Shown: positions 26,768 to 35,785 of the stretch, one piece after another
Layout of the letters: each line of letters starts with the position of its first letter
Position numbering within the stretch: the first letter of the stretch is position 1
NCBI RefSeq assembly: GCF_003583365.1
Contig: NZ_QXED01000003.1
Location: 868,001-932,000 of the forward strand
Length of the DNA: 64,000 bases
Reading direction: 5' to 3'
Source of the DNA: Fibrisoma montanum
GTDB lineage: Bacteria; Bacteroidota; Bacteroidia; Cytophagales; Spirosomataceae
Translations under genes and position numbers: made by a program
The notes under the pieces: model-generated
Told to the model about the DNA's origin: nothing
What the model saw: the letters and a program-made list of their open reading frames with translations, nothing else
Database searches by the model: none

Positions 26768-27316
26768 TTATTCTTTCGGTCCTTCGAACGAGGTGGCCGC
26801 CAGGGATTCCTGCGTTTCACCTTTCTTCAGAATATCATACTTCGGCTCTTTCTGACTCACGGCCGGCCATTTGCTTTCGGCGGTTTTCAGGTTCTTTACC
26901 GGTCTGGCCAGCCACAGTTTCAGGGCTTTGGCGTTATGATTGACCGTCAGATGACCATCCACGATACGGTGCGTCCAGATCTGGATCGGCCGCAGGTTTC
27001 CCTCGGCAACAGCAATGGCGCAGAACCCGCCGAACAGAGGGGCGTACCTGGCCGGATCAGCGTCGAACAGGGCTTTATTGGCCGCCGACGAAAACCAGTA
27101 GGTGGCTCCTTCGTATTCGGAAGCGAAGCTGGACGTACCCTTGATGGTCTGGTCGGGCATGGTAAACATAGCCACGCAGTCGTAGCCCTGCAGGGCGCAA
27201 CCGTTCTGGTCGAGGTTCAGCAGGAATTTGCCGTCGCGGCTTCGCTGGGGCACCTGGGCATGGGCCGCTCCGATGAGCAACAGACCCAAAGCGAACATAC
27301 TTAGGATAGCTTTCAT
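26768..27316 (-). CDS. Secreted YHS domain protein (third of three)
   Basis: 182 residues with a signal peptide ending AAHAQ, then a YHS domain with GYDCVAMF in place of the GYDPVAYF seen in the paralogues, and APLFGGFCAIAV carrying the conserved Cys. It has a longer polar C-terminal tail (KYDILKKGETQESL). It is more diverged than the two copies at 6834 and 10053. It lies between the VOC gene and the HbpS gene, so here too a YHS protein keeps company with a metal- or haem-related protein. Confidence 0.85.
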   Translation of the reverse strand: MKAILSMFALGLLLIGAAHAQVPQRSRDGKFLLNLDQNGCALQGYDCVAMFTMPDQTIKGTSSFASEYEGATYWFSSAANKALFDADPARYAPLFGGFCAIAVAEGNLRPIQIWTHRIVDGHLTVNHNAKALKLWLARPVKNLKTAESKWPAVSQKEPKYDILKKGETQESLAATSFEGPKE

Positions 27317-27370
27317 ACTGAGTTAATGGGTAGTAAGGCGGATTGATAAAGAGGTTTACTTCAGCATTCG

Positions 27371-28408
27371 TTATTCACACAAGAGCAGCGCATGACCGTC
27401 AGGGTCGCGAAGCCACAGGCCGCGCCGGACCGCCAGACCCAACCCGTCGAGCGAAACAATTCCGGGCGACAGAAACGGGTATCCCTGCTGGTGCAGCCGA
27501 TCACGAAACGCAGCCAGCCCGCTGACTTTCAGGACCGTATGCCAGTGCCACAGGTCATTGGCCCGCGATGCTTCCGGATACGGCCGACCACCCGGCGGAG
27601 CGAGATAATCCAGCAGTTCGATACCCATGCCCCGCCCGGTCGTCAGGCCCGAGATCAGCAGATGAGCACCGAATACCTGATTCAGGTGTTCCTGCTCCGT
27701 ACCGTAGTTTTCGCTCGTGCCACCCAGCTGCAGCCCCAGCCCATCCCGGTAGAACGCCAGCGACCGGTCCGTATCGGCGGAAGCGACGGCCGTGTGATCG
27801 ATACCCAGGAACAGGGCGCTGTCCTGCCGCCCCGCGGCTGGTGGCTGCCATCTGGGATTGCCTTTTCCGGGCGGAAACCAGATCAGTTCAAGTACGTGAC
27901 CATCGGGGTCGTGAAAATAAAACGCCCGAATCCCGGCCGCGGCCGGCAGATAGGCCGGGAGCGTTTGGGGCGCAGTGGATACGTGACCGACGCGATGCTG
28001 CCGTAACTGCCGGTACGCCTTGTCGATGTCGCTCACCACGATGGCAATATGTTGAAACCATCGGTCATTGCTGCGCGAATCGGGCGGCATGGAACGCCCC
28101 GTTTCCGGCCCCACAAAATCGAGCAGTTCCAGGGTTTCCTGCCCGAGCCGGAGCGTTGCCACGCGCACGGAATGGGTGGAATCGGGCAGTGAAAACAACC
28201 GGGCTGCCACGCCGGCCGCCACGGTACGGGTACCGATCAGGTCAAACGACAGCACCTGCGTGTAGAACGGCAACACCCGATTCAGGTCCGACACCGTGAT
28301 GGTCGGGTGCATCACCCGCTCGGCTACCTGCGCCCGGCCGGGAACCGATCCAACCAGCAGCCCGGCGAGCAACAGGCTCTGCCTTATGTAGTTCGTATGG
28401 CGGATCAT
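27371..28408 (-). CDS. Secreted VOC family protein with two glyoxalase-like domains
   Basis: 345 residues. A signal peptide (about 1-27, ending PGRAQ) is followed by two vicinal-oxygen-chelate domains (about 32-165 and 198-343). Each shows the paired betaalphabetabetabeta pattern (MHPTITVSDLNRVLPFYTQVL; GIDHTAVASADTDRSLAFY) and a DPDGHVLELIWF or DPDGHALLLCE ending with the metal-ligand Glu. VOC enzymes include glyoxalases, dioxygenases and lactone-forming enzymes; the reaction is not readable. It starts 12 bases after the GMC oxidoreductase stop. Confidence 0.87.
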   Translation of the reverse strand: MIRHTNYIRQSLLLAGLLVGSVPGRAQVAERVMHPTITVSDLNRVLPFYTQVLSFDLIGTRTVAAGVAARLFSLPDSTHSVRVATLRLGQETLELLDFVGPETGRSMPPDSRSNDRWFQHIAIVVSDIDKAYRQLRQHRVGHVSTAPQTLPAYLPAAAGIRAFYFHDPDGHVLELIWFPPGKGNPRWQPPAAGRQDSALFLGIDHTAVASADTDRSLAFYRDGLGLQLGGTSENYGTEQEHLNQVFGAHLLISGLTTGRGMGIELLDYLAPPGGRPYPEASRANDLWHWHTVLKVSGLAAFRDRLHQQGYPFLSPGIVSLDGLGLAVRRGLWLRDPDGHALLLCE

Positions 28409-28420
28409 GGGACAGACCGG

Positions 28421-29977
28421 TTAGAGAACCTGTTGCAACAGATGATCTCCCACCCGCAGCGCATTGGCAGCCGTTGTCAGCGACGGATTATACGCTCCCG
28501 ACGACGGAAAAAAACTGGCGTCGGCGACGTACAGATTGTCGAGATCGTGGGCTTTGCAGGTAGTATCAAGCACCGACGTAGCCGGGTCGGTACCGAATCG
28601 AAGCGTACCGCACTGGTGCGACACCCCACTGATTCCCAGATCATAGCCGGCCCAATGTACGGTCTTCAAGGCTGGGTCAATGTCGCCTAACCGACAGAAC
28701 AGGTCTTTGAGTGACTGTTTTAATTGCTCAAAAGCGGCCACGTTGTTACGTTCCCGGTGATACAGGAGCTGGATATGGCCGCTGGGCGTCAGGGTCACCC
28801 GGTTTTCGGGGTCGGGCAGGTCCTCGGTCGTCAGCCAGAAGTCGATGCTATGCGAACAAAGCCAGTCGGCAGCCTTGTCGGGGAACATCGTCTGGCTCAG
28901 GCCGACTACCGTTGCGGGATCGTTCTTACCCATGAGCTGAATCTCGCCCAGCGGATAAGGATTCCGGGCCGAGGATTCGTAAAAGTCGCCGATGCAGAAA
29001 TATTTCTGGAAGAACGACGTATTGAGCTTGTCGGGCGTGTAGGCGATCAGGCAGCCGTTGATATGCGCCATGTAGTTCCGCCCCACCAGTCCGCTGCTGT
29101 TGGCCAGTCCGTGCGGATGTCTGTCACTGGCCGACCGCAGCAGCAGGGCCGCCGAATTGATAGCCCCGGCTGCGAGAATGATCACATTCGCCCGAAACGT
29201 TTCGCGCTGCCCGTGTCGTTCCACCTCAACCGTCGTTACGCGCCGACCGGTTTCGTCGGTGCCGAGCCGATACACAAACGCATGGGTCATGAGCGTGACG
29301 TTGGGGTGCTGCAAAGCCGCCCGGACGCCCGTTACGTGCGCATCGGCCTTGGCTTCGGTCGGGTCCGGGAACCCGTCAAAATTACCCAGAACGGTAGGCG
29401 CATCGGGCCAGTAGGGATTATCTTCGGCCAGCCGCACCGCCATCGGGATCGGGAACGGCTTCAACCCTGTTTGCTGCACATGCTGGTACAATTCCTCCGT
29501 AAACGGCTCAATCGGGATGCTGCCGAACGGATAAGGGTCACTGGCGGGTGGCTCGAACGGATCGATACCCCGCACGCCGTGTACACTAAACAGACGCTCG
29601 GCCTGGGTGTAGTACGGAGCAAAATCAGCGTAGGTCAACGGCCAGGCCGGCGAAACACCGGCCGGGTGTTGTACCTCCCGAAAATCCGATTCGCGGAGCC
29701 GGAAGCTGGCAGCCCCGTACATTTTGCTGTTTCCGCCAACAACGTAGTGGGTAAACGGCTTGAACGGCTGATCGTCTTTGTCATACCAGACCTCATCGGC
29801 CCGGTAGCGGCCTTTTACGACCACTTCGTCAACATCCCAGTTTTCCTTTTCTTTCGGAATGAAGTCACCCCGTTCGAGTAGCAGAATTTTTTCGCCGGAG
29901 GGCGCGAGCTTCTGCGCCAGGGTGCCCCCACCGGAGCCAGTACCAATAATGATTACATCGTACGAGGAAGGTTGCAT
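28421..29977 (-). CDS. GMC family FAD-dependent oxidoreductase
   Basis: 518 residues. The FAD-binding motif DVIIIGTGSGGGTLAQKL lies at about 7-24. The GMC_N part shows YVVGGNSKMYGAASFRLRESDF, and the C-terminal signature SHQCGTLRFGTDPATSVLD with the catalytic His leads to VADASFFPSSGAYNPSLT. No Tat signal is evident, although some relatives have one. GMC enzymes oxidise alcohols and sugars (glucose, gluconate, choline). First gene of the 11-gene reverse operon, so its promoter should lie in 29978-30233. Confidence 0.9.
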   Translation of the reverse strand: MQPSSYDVIIIGTGSGGGTLAQKLAPSGEKILLLERGDFIPKEKENWDVDEVVVKGRYRADEVWYDKDDQPFKPFTHYVVGGNSKMYGAASFRLRESDFREVQHPAGVSPAWPLTYADFAPYYTQAERLFSVHGVRGIDPFEPPASDPYPFGSIPIEPFTEELYQHVQQTGLKPFPIPMAVRLAEDNPYWPDAPTVLGNFDGFPDPTEAKADAHVTGVRAALQHPNVTLMTHAFVYRLGTDETGRRVTTVEVERHGQRETFRANVIILAAGAINSAALLLRSASDRHPHGLANSSGLVGRNYMAHINGCLIAYTPDKLNTSFFQKYFCIGDFYESSARNPYPLGEIQLMGKNDPATVVGLSQTMFPDKAADWLCSHSIDFWLTTEDLPDPENRVTLTPSGHIQLLYHRERNNVAAFEQLKQSLKDLFCRLGDIDPALKTVHWAGYDLGISGVSHQCGTLRFGTDPATSVLDTTCKAHDLDNLYVADASFFPSSGAYNPSLTTAANALRVGDHLLQQVL

Positions 29978-30233
29978 AGGAAGGCGGGTTAACGTAGCTA
30001 ATCACAATTCCGAGTTCAAGGTACGGGCCCCCGAAATGGGGAAATGTCGGTAGGATGACATTGGAACTGGATTCCCCACGATTTACCTGAAAATGGGCGC
30101 CATTGGTGATACGCTGCACCGCTGTCCGGAGGTGACTATACGACCCGGCTATATTCGGTGTTTTGGCCCCGGTGAACCGTTTATCCATCGGCGGCTCACC
30201 GTGAAGTTGTTTGTTTGTCAGATATCCGACACC

Positions 30234-30266
30234 TTGCCGCCTGAATTCTCCGTTGATTTATCTGTG
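30234..30266 (+). promoter_or_regulatory. Bacteroidota-type promoter for the DUF547 gene
   Basis: TTG at 30234-30236, then 22 bases, then TATCTGTG at 30259-30266, one mismatch from TAnnTTTG. The ATG follows at 30273, so the leader would be very short. The match is imperfect. Confidence 0.4.
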
Positions 30267-30272
30267 TAAATT

Positions 30273-31013
30273 ATGCCAATCCCGCTCATGCCCATACGTA
30301 CGTATTGGTTACCCCTCTGTTTTCTGCTGGTCTCAACGGCTCTTTTTGGCCAGACAAGCCCGAAAGCCTTCAACGACGCGACCGACGCCTTCATGAAAGC
30401 CCACGTCGACGATGGCCGCGTCGACTACGGCCGGCTCAAAAAATCGGGGGCGGACCTCAGTGCCCTTTACAAACAAGCCGGGAACACGACCCTGTCGGGC
30501 GCGTCCGATGCCGAGAAAAAAGCGTTTTACATCAATGCTTATAACGTAGCCGTGATTAACGGGGTCGTGCAGCAGTATCCGCTTAAATCTCCGCTCGATC
30601 AGCCCGGCTTCTTCGACAAGGTCAAACACCGGATTGCAGGCCAGGAGATGACCCTGAACCAGCTCGAAAAAGACCGGCTGCTGAACGCCTTCGGCGATGC
30701 CCGGGTTCATTTCGTGGTCGTTTGCGCGGCTGTCAGTTGTCCACCCCTGGCCAGCTTCGCCTATATGCCGGACAAACTGGATGCCCAGCTCGACGAACGC
30801 GCCCGGCTGGCCCTCAACGACCCGTCGTTCACTCAGGTGAACCGGGGGCAAAAAAAAGTGAATGTATCTAAGATATTCGACTGGTATAAATCCGACTTCA
30901 CAAAAGGCGGCCAGTCCATTCTGGGGTACATCAACGGCTTCCGGCGCGAGAAAATCCCCAACGACTACGCCCTTGGTTTCTACGAATACAACTGGACCCT
31001 CAACGGTCGGTAG
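30273..31013 (+). CDS. Secreted DUF547 domain protein
   Basis: 246 residues; a second possible start at the Met of MPIRTYW lies 18 bases downstream. A signal peptide ends near LFGQ. The DUF547 core is recognisable: DGRVDYGRLKKSG, SDAEKKAFYINAYNVAVING, HFVVVCAAVSCPPLASFAYM with paired Cys, and KIFDWYKSDF. The family resembles transglutaminase-like cysteine folds; no reaction is established. It is followed 58 bases later by the polyferredoxin gene, with which it may share a transcript. Confidence 0.88.
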   Translation: MPIPLMPIRTYWLPLCFLLVSTALFGQTSPKAFNDATDAFMKAHVDDGRVDYGRLKKSGADLSALYKQAGNTTLSGASDAEKKAFYINAYNVAVINGVVQQYPLKSPLDQPGFFDKVKHRIAGQEMTLNQLEKDRLLNAFGDARVHFVVVCAAVSCPPLASFAYMPDKLDAQLDERARLALNDPSFTQVNRGQKKVNVSKIFDWYKSDFTKGGQSILGYINGFRREKIPNDYALGFYEYNWTLNGR

Positions 31014-31071
31014 TCTTGCGCCCGGCGTCAGCACACAATACACCCACCTCACCGCCTAAACCCGTTCTCCC

Positions 31072-32670
31072 ATGCCAACCCTACTCCGTCGCGCCGGCCT
31101 TATTCTGTTTCTGACTGGCTTTGCAGTATGGATCGGTTCGCTGACCCTGAGCCAGTTTCAGCTCACGGAAACGATTCTATCCCAAACGATCAAAGCCGAA
31201 CACCTGCCCGCTATCCGTGCCCGAACGGCTTCCATGCTGGGCAAACGCTACAGTTCACAAATCCAGTTTATCGGTGATTTTAAAGCCGCGCTGAACCAGA
31301 TCAACGACGAGTACCGCCGGCGGCAGGAATGGGACCGGATCATCTACGACAAATACGCTTTCAGCGTCACCAAAGCGGCCAGTACGGGCTTTTTCCCCCA
31401 GCATACCGGCCTGTTTTTCATCCTGAGCATCGTAGTGGCCATTTGTGGAGCCCTGCTGTATTCGATGGCCGGCCGCCAGTTGCCCACGGGTAGCTCGAAT
31501 GATCACCTGTTCCGTCACCCGGCCACGTCACGGGGCTGGATCGGCATCAGCGTAGCGGTGTTTCTGATTGGCTTCTACGTCCTCCTGTATTTCTACCCCG
31601 AGTACCTCACCAACTGGGTGCTGCTGGTCGACCCGCTCAACCGGGCGCTGAGCGGCAACGCCAATACCGGCCCCTCGGCCAGTCAGTGGTTTCTGTACGG
31701 TACGCTCTACACGCTGGTGATTCTGGTGATGGGCGTCCGGATGCTGGTCCGGTACCGGAACAATCCGTACCAGCAGGTCCGTACGGTATCGGTCATGTTT
31801 TTTCAGATCACCTTTGCGTTCCTCCTGGCGGAACTGCTCGCGCGATTTAACCTGCCCGGTCAGGACCTGAAAAACATGTGGCCGCTGGATTACGCGTTCT
31901 TCTTCGACTACCGCATCGAGAACCACCTGCAAGCCGGCACGCTGGGAATCTGGATGCTGATCTGGGGCATTGCCCTGTTTGTGGTCGGGGTGCCGGTGCT
32001 GACGTATTTTTTCGGCAAGCGCTGGTACTGCTCGTGGGTCTGCGGCTGCGGAGGACTGGCCGAAACGCTGGGCGACCCCTACCGCCACCTGTCCGACAAG
32101 TCACTGAAAGCCTGGCAGATTGAGCGCTATTCCGTTCATGGCGTGCTGGCTTTCGCCGTCGTGATGACGCTGGGCGTACTGTACACCGTCTTCACCGGCA
32201 GTGGTTCTGTACTGGGTATTAGCACCTACGACCTGCGTAGCTGGTACGGCTTCGGCATCGGGTCGGTTTTCGCCGGGGTGGTCGGCACGGGATTTTATCC
32301 GCTGATGGGCAGCCGGGTGTGGTGCCGGTTCGGGTGCCCGCTGGCCGCTTACCTCGGTCTGGTGCAGCGCATCAAATCCCGCTTTCGCATCACCACCAAC
32401 GGCGGGCAGTGCATTTCCTGCGGGAACTGTTCGACCTACTGCGAAATGGGCATCGACGTTCGCTGGTACGCCCAGCGCGGTCAGGACATTGTCAGATCGT
32501 CGTGCGTGGGCTGCGGCATCTGCTCGGCCGTCTGTCCGCGTGGGGTCCTGACCCTGGAAAACGGCCCGGTAACCGGCCGGCAGCTGGAACCCCGCCCGAT
32601 TGTACTGGATACCAACGGAGCGCGGATAGGTCCGTACGAACCGACAATCAGCCGCCCAGCCATTTCTTAA
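31072..32670 (+). CDS. Membrane-bound 4Fe-4S polyferredoxin (NapH/NosR/CcoG-like)
   Basis: 532 residues. About five to six membrane helices (first at about 7-25; others within 125-400) surround two single cysteine motifs, CSWVCGCGG and CRFGCPLAAYLG, followed by two ferredoxin [4Fe-4S] motifs at about 447 (CISCGNCSTYC) and 478 (CVGCGICSAVCP). The architecture is that of membrane electron-transfer proteins such as NapH, the NosR C-terminus or CcoG. It probably passes electrons across the inner membrane. Its 3' end overlaps that of the convergent LytTR gene by 23 bases. Confidence 0.88.
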   Translation: MPTLLRRAGLILFLTGFAVWIGSLTLSQFQLTETILSQTIKAEHLPAIRARTASMLGKRYSSQIQFIGDFKAALNQINDEYRRRQEWDRIIYDKYAFSVTKAASTGFFPQHTGLFFILSIVVAICGALLYSMAGRQLPTGSSNDHLFRHPATSRGWIGISVAVFLIGFYVLLYFYPEYLTNWVLLVDPLNRALSGNANTGPSASQWFLYGTLYTLVILVMGVRMLVRYRNNPYQQVRTVSVMFFQITFAFLLAELLARFNLPGQDLKNMWPLDYAFFFDYRIENHLQAGTLGIWMLIWGIALFVVGVPVLTYFFGKRWYCSWVCGCGGLAETLGDPYRHLSDKSLKAWQIERYSVHGVLAFAVVMTLGVLYTVFTGSGSVLGISTYDLRSWYGFGIGSVFAGVVGTGFYPLMGSRVWCRFGCPLAAYLGLVQRIKSRFRITTNGGQCISCGNCSTYCEMGIDVRWYAQRGQDIVRSSCVGCGICSAVCPRGVLTLENGPVTGRQLEPRPIVLDTNGARIGPYEPTISRPAIS

Positions 32671-33439
32671 ATTCCGGTGCCCGGTCGCGGCTGACGAACA
32701 GCATGTCGGGGATAGCCGGTTTCAGCGTCACCTTGAGTTTTCCGTTGAGGTGTACGTACACGCCCGATACGGCCGGTCGGGCCACCAGGTACTGGCGGCT
32801 GGTCCGGAAAAACTGCCGCTCGTCGATCTGCTGCTCCACTTCCTCCAGGGTCTGGTCGAGTGGAAAATACCGGCCGTCGTGGGCTTTCAGGAACGTAACG
32901 CGGTCTTCGCTGTAGAAGTACGCCACCTCATCAATACCAACGGAAATCAGCCGCTGCCCCTGCCGGACCAGAAAGTGCTCGCGGTGCACCCCCTGCGCCG
33001 GGGCCGTCGACCGCCGGAGTCCTTCGATGAGCGCATTGACGTCGAACGCGGGTACCGTAGTCCGGTAGCGGTCGCTGAGCTGCCGGAACTTGGTCAGGCT
33101 GTTGCGCAGTTCCTCGCGCTGGATGGGCTTGAGCAGGTAGTCGATGCTGTGTACCTTGAAGGCTTGAAGGGCGTATTCGTCGTAGGCGGTCGTGAAAATC
33201 ACCGGGCAGGGCACCTCCACTTCGTGGAAAATTTCAAAGCTCTGCCCATCCACCAGTTCAATGTCCATCAGGATCAGGTCGGGCTGGTCGGGGCCGGCCG
33301 TGCTGGCGCGCAGGAACCGGACGCTGTCTTCAATACTGTCGGCCCAGCCCACAATCCGGGCGTCGGGGGCGGTTTGCTGCACCAGCTCCCGGATGCGTTC
33401 GGCCGCCACGATTTCGTCTTCAATGATAAATAAGTTCAT
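32648..33439 (-). CDS. LytTR family response regulator (first pair)
   Basis: 263 residues: receiver (about 1-120) with acidic residues E7/D8, phospho-Asp 59 (DLILMDIELVDG), T in FTTAYDEYALQAF, and K in YLLKPIQ. A LytTR DNA-binding domain (about 160-262) follows, with LVRQGQRLISVGIDEVAYFYSEDRVTFL and FFRTSRQYLV. It overlaps the stop of the LytS-like kinase by 4 bases, so the pair is co-translated. A close relative with kinase lies at 61099-63172. Confidence 0.92.
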   Translation of the reverse strand: MNLFIIEDEIVAAERIRELVQQTAPDARIVGWADSIEDSVRFLRASTAGPDQPDLILMDIELVDGQSFEIFHEVEVPCPVIFTTAYDEYALQAFKVHSIDYLLKPIQREELRNSLTKFRQLSDRYRTTVPAFDVNALIEGLRRSTAPAQGVHREHFLVRQGQRLISVGIDEVAYFYSEDRVTFLKAHDGRYFPLDQTLEEVEQQIDERQFFRTSRQYLVARPAVSGVYVHLNGKLKVTLKPAIPDMLFVSRDRAPEFKKWLGG

Positions 33440-34521
33440 TCGGCAACGGGTTGAATAAGAGGAACTTTAACGGTGAAGCGCGTCGGCTCGGCCAGCACTT
33501 CGACGTTCGGTTGGTTCAGGAGTTTATACTTCGTGGCAATGTTGGCGAGTCCGGTGCCGGTAGTCGGTACGCTGACGCGCTTCTGCTGAACGTTGTTCGT
33601 CACCCACAGCCACCGGCCGTCCGGACTATCGATGCTGACGTGCAGCGGTTTACTGATCGAAACCTGGTTGTGCTTCACCGCATTTTCTACCAGCATCTGG
33701 AGCGTCAGGGGCGGAATCAGGCAGTCGGCGTAGGTATCGGCCTGCGATACGGTCAGCGAGATACCGGGGCCGAACCGGGTTTGCAGCAGAAAGAAATACG
33801 CCTGCGTAAACTGCAGTTCATTGGCCAGCGAAATCAGTTCCTTCTCGTTGCTCTGCAACAGGTAGCGGTACACCTTCGACAACTCGGCGATGAACTTGAC
33901 GGCCTGCTCGGTGTCCTTCTCGACCAGGGCCGTCAGCGTGTTCAGGCTGTTGAACAGAAAGTGGGGCTTCACCTGATTTTTCAGCGAATCGAGCTGGCTG
34001 ATGAGGTTGGCTTTCTTGAGCTGCTCAGCCTCCTGATTGGCTTTCTGCCAGGCATCCATGTAAATCAGCAGTTCGTAAAAACCGGCCGCCAATAGTCCAT
34101 ACAGACAGGTATAAAACAACCCAAACAGGTGCAACAGCAGCGGCCCCTGAGCATAGGTGAAGAAATAGCTGAAAACGGCCATCCGGACCCCATATATCAG
34201 CCCAATCACCAGCAACAGCAATAGCGCTTCCCGGCCAAACCGCCGACCCGAGAGGTCACTGAGCGGGTACCGGCGATGGGTGTAGAGAACCACCGCCCGG
34301 CTCGACTCCCAGATCAGCAACGCGGCTACAAGCGTATTGTCAACGACCAGCAGGACAGGTACGTTACCCTGCCAGACCTCCATGGCCATCAGGCCAAAAC
34401 GCAGCAGCGCAATCACCAGGATCCCCCCGGCCCGAATGCGTATGTCATGAATAAATCTCATCCGTAACAGGTAAATCAGGTGGTACGTAACTTTCGGGTT
34501 CTCAGGCAGCAGACGGCTCAC
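33436..34521 (-). CDS. LytS-like membrane sensor histidine kinase (first pair)
   Basis: 361 residues. Four predicted membrane helices occupy about 30-155. The His_kinase domain has the phosphoacceptor in KPHFLFNSLNTLTALVEKD and an HATPase region with PLTLQMLVENAVKHN and TGTGLANI. There is no separate extracellular sensor domain, so the membrane part itself should sense. Translationally coupled to the LytTR regulator downstream. Confidence 0.92.
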   Translation of the reverse strand: MSRLLPENPKVTYHLIYLLRMRFIHDIRIRAGGILVIALLRFGLMAMEVWQGNVPVLLVVDNTLVAALLIWESSRAVVLYTHRRYPLSDLSGRRFGREALLLLLVIGLIYGVRMAVFSYFFTYAQGPLLLHLFGLFYTCLYGLLAAGFYELLIYMDAWQKANQEAEQLKKANLISQLDSLKNQVKPHFLFNSLNTLTALVEKDTEQAVKFIAELSKVYRYLLQSNEKELISLANELQFTQAYFFLLQTRFGPGISLTVSQADTYADCLIPPLTLQMLVENAVKHNQVSISKPLHVSIDSPDGRWLWVTNNVQQKRVSVPTTGTGLANIATKYKLLNQPNVEVLAEPTRFTVKVPLIQPVAE

Positions 34522-35029
34522 GATTCAGTACCCGTATGACAAATCAACAGCATCCGGCCTGATGCGCCAGCGAACACCTGCTCAACTTGTCGAATCCATT
34601 GCGCGAGTCGAACATACCGGCGACTGAATCGTAGCCTCCACCGGCCAGCGTTTGAATCCCGTTCCGCGCTATGCACTACGGTTGGCCAGACGGTCGGGTT
34701 GTTGCAGGCTGAAACGTAGAGCCGGCAGCCTATTGTGAAGCTACGAATAAGGCCCGGACATGCCGTCGGTGAAGTCACAAGATCGCCGGTCATGTCGATA
34801 CCCACGCCCGGATTCTATCAATACGGTAGCAGCAGCAACCCCGATCGAATAGCCCAATCCGACGGGTCAGGGCGGTTTTAGGTCACCTGCGCTTTTGTCT
34901 TACCTACACAGCAAGCCGGTTTACCTACCAACCCCCGGCTTTCACCCTCATCGGTCCCACGGGCCTGGTTGTAGCGGCTACTTTTACAGCATCAACCCAA
35001 CGCGATCAACCGTCAACTAACACGCACTC
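34522..35029. other. 508-base region: LytS upstream sequence and first half of a tandem duplication
   Basis: No intact gene. From about 34704 the sequence is an imperfect copy of 35097 onward (shared pieces AGGCTGAAACGT, GCTACGAATAAGGCCCGGAC, ACGGTAGCAGC and a TACTTTT box), and it ends in the signal-peptide-only frame at 35030. The part before 34704 is the region upstream of the LytS gene and shows nothing else. Confidence 0.65.
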
Positions 35030-35104
35030 ATGAAAACGCTCCTGATGCCTGCCGCTTTCCTGCTTCTGTTCACTACCGCCCAGGCGCCGATTGCTTCAGG
35101 CTGA
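35030..35104 (+). pseudogene. Signal-peptide-only remnant of the duplicated secreted gene
   Basis: A 24-codon frame (MKTLLMPAAFLLLFTTAQAP..., stop TGA 35102-35104) is almost identical to the first 19 residues of the gene at 35365. It then runs into duplicated upstream sequence, so the mature domain is lost. The upstream box TACTTTTA differs by one base from the consensus-like TACTTTTG of the intact copy. It might still be translated as a tiny peptide. Confidence 0.7.
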
Positions 35105-35288
35105 AACGTGGAGCCGCGAGGCCAGCGTGCGGCTACGAATAAGGCCCGGACATGCTGTCGGGGAAGTTCACAAACTCTTCTGGACTGTCAATACCGACTC
35201 CCGGATTTTGTGCTTACGGTAGCAGCCAACGGCTTAGCCGTCCGATCCGACGAGTCAGGGGCCGTTTCGGGTCACCCACGCTTTTATT

Positions 35289-35321
35289 TGTTTCCCTCCA
35301 CCGGGCGTCCCTCTACTTTTG
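35289..35321 (+). promoter_or_regulatory. Bacteroidota-type promoter for the 35365 gene
   Basis: TTG at 35289-35291, then 22 bases, then TACTTTTG at 35314-35321, a perfect TAnnTTTG -7 box. The ATG is at 35365, giving a leader of about 37 bases. Confidence 0.6.
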
Positions 35322-35364
35322 ATCCGTCAACACGACACGTTCAATCCTCAAACAACACATACTC

Positions 35365-35703
35365 ATGAAAACGCTATTGTTGCCTGCTTTCCTGCTTCTG
35401 TTCACCACCGCCCAGGCCCGTCCTGTTCATCCGCAAACATCCCGCCACGGCCAGTCGCTGGCAACTCAGCTTACCGCCGGTGTGCAATGCCCCACCGCGC
35501 TGATCGAGTCGGGCCGGAGCGGTGTCATCGTCGTCAGCTTCCGGATCGGTGCCGATCAGCGCCTGACCGATCTGGTTGTTCACACCGACAACGAGCGGAT
35601 CAACGCCGAACTCACCCGGCAGTTGCTGGGTCGCAAACTGACCGGACAGTCAGGTTCCCGTCAACAAACGCACATCGTACGTTTCCATTTTCAGCTTTCC
35701 TAA
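35365..35703 (+). CDS. Small secreted TonB-C-like domain protein
   Basis: 112 residues. A signal peptide (MKTLLLPAFLLLFTTAQA) is followed by one small alpha/beta domain: GVIVVSFRIGADQRLTDLVV, then ERINAELTRQLLGRKLTG and a final strand IVRFHFQLS. This pattern resembles the TonB C-terminal fold used as a stand-alone module in many Bacteroidota proteins. There is no transmembrane anchor, so it is not a functional TonB itself. It is the intact copy of a duplicated gene; the first copy is the remnant at 35030. Confidence 0.75.
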   Translation: MKTLLLPAFLLLFTTAQARPVHPQTSRHGQSLATQLTAGVQCPTALIESGRSGVIVVSFRIGADQRLTDLVVHTDNERINAELTRQLLGRKLTGQSGSRQQTHIVRFHFQLS

Positions 35704-35785
35704 CGACTTACCTTACCAAATCCGTCTCCCGGAGCAGGCCACTGTCCCGACTTCTTTCAGAAAACCTTCCTCTTTTATTAATCCC

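Larger units (their letters stand above)
34704..35414 (+). repeat. Imperfect tandem duplication covering promoter region and signal peptide of a small secreted gene
   Basis: Unit 1 is about 34704-35096 and unit 2 about 35097-35414. Shared landmarks in the same order: CAGGCTGAAACG, CTACGAATAAGGCCCGGACATG, CCCGGATT, ACGGTAGCAGC, GTCAGGG, GGTCACC, TACTTTT, then ATGAAAACGCT and a nearly identical signal peptide. Unit 1 is longer in the middle. The junction falls right after the signal peptide codons of unit 1. Confidence 0.75.
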
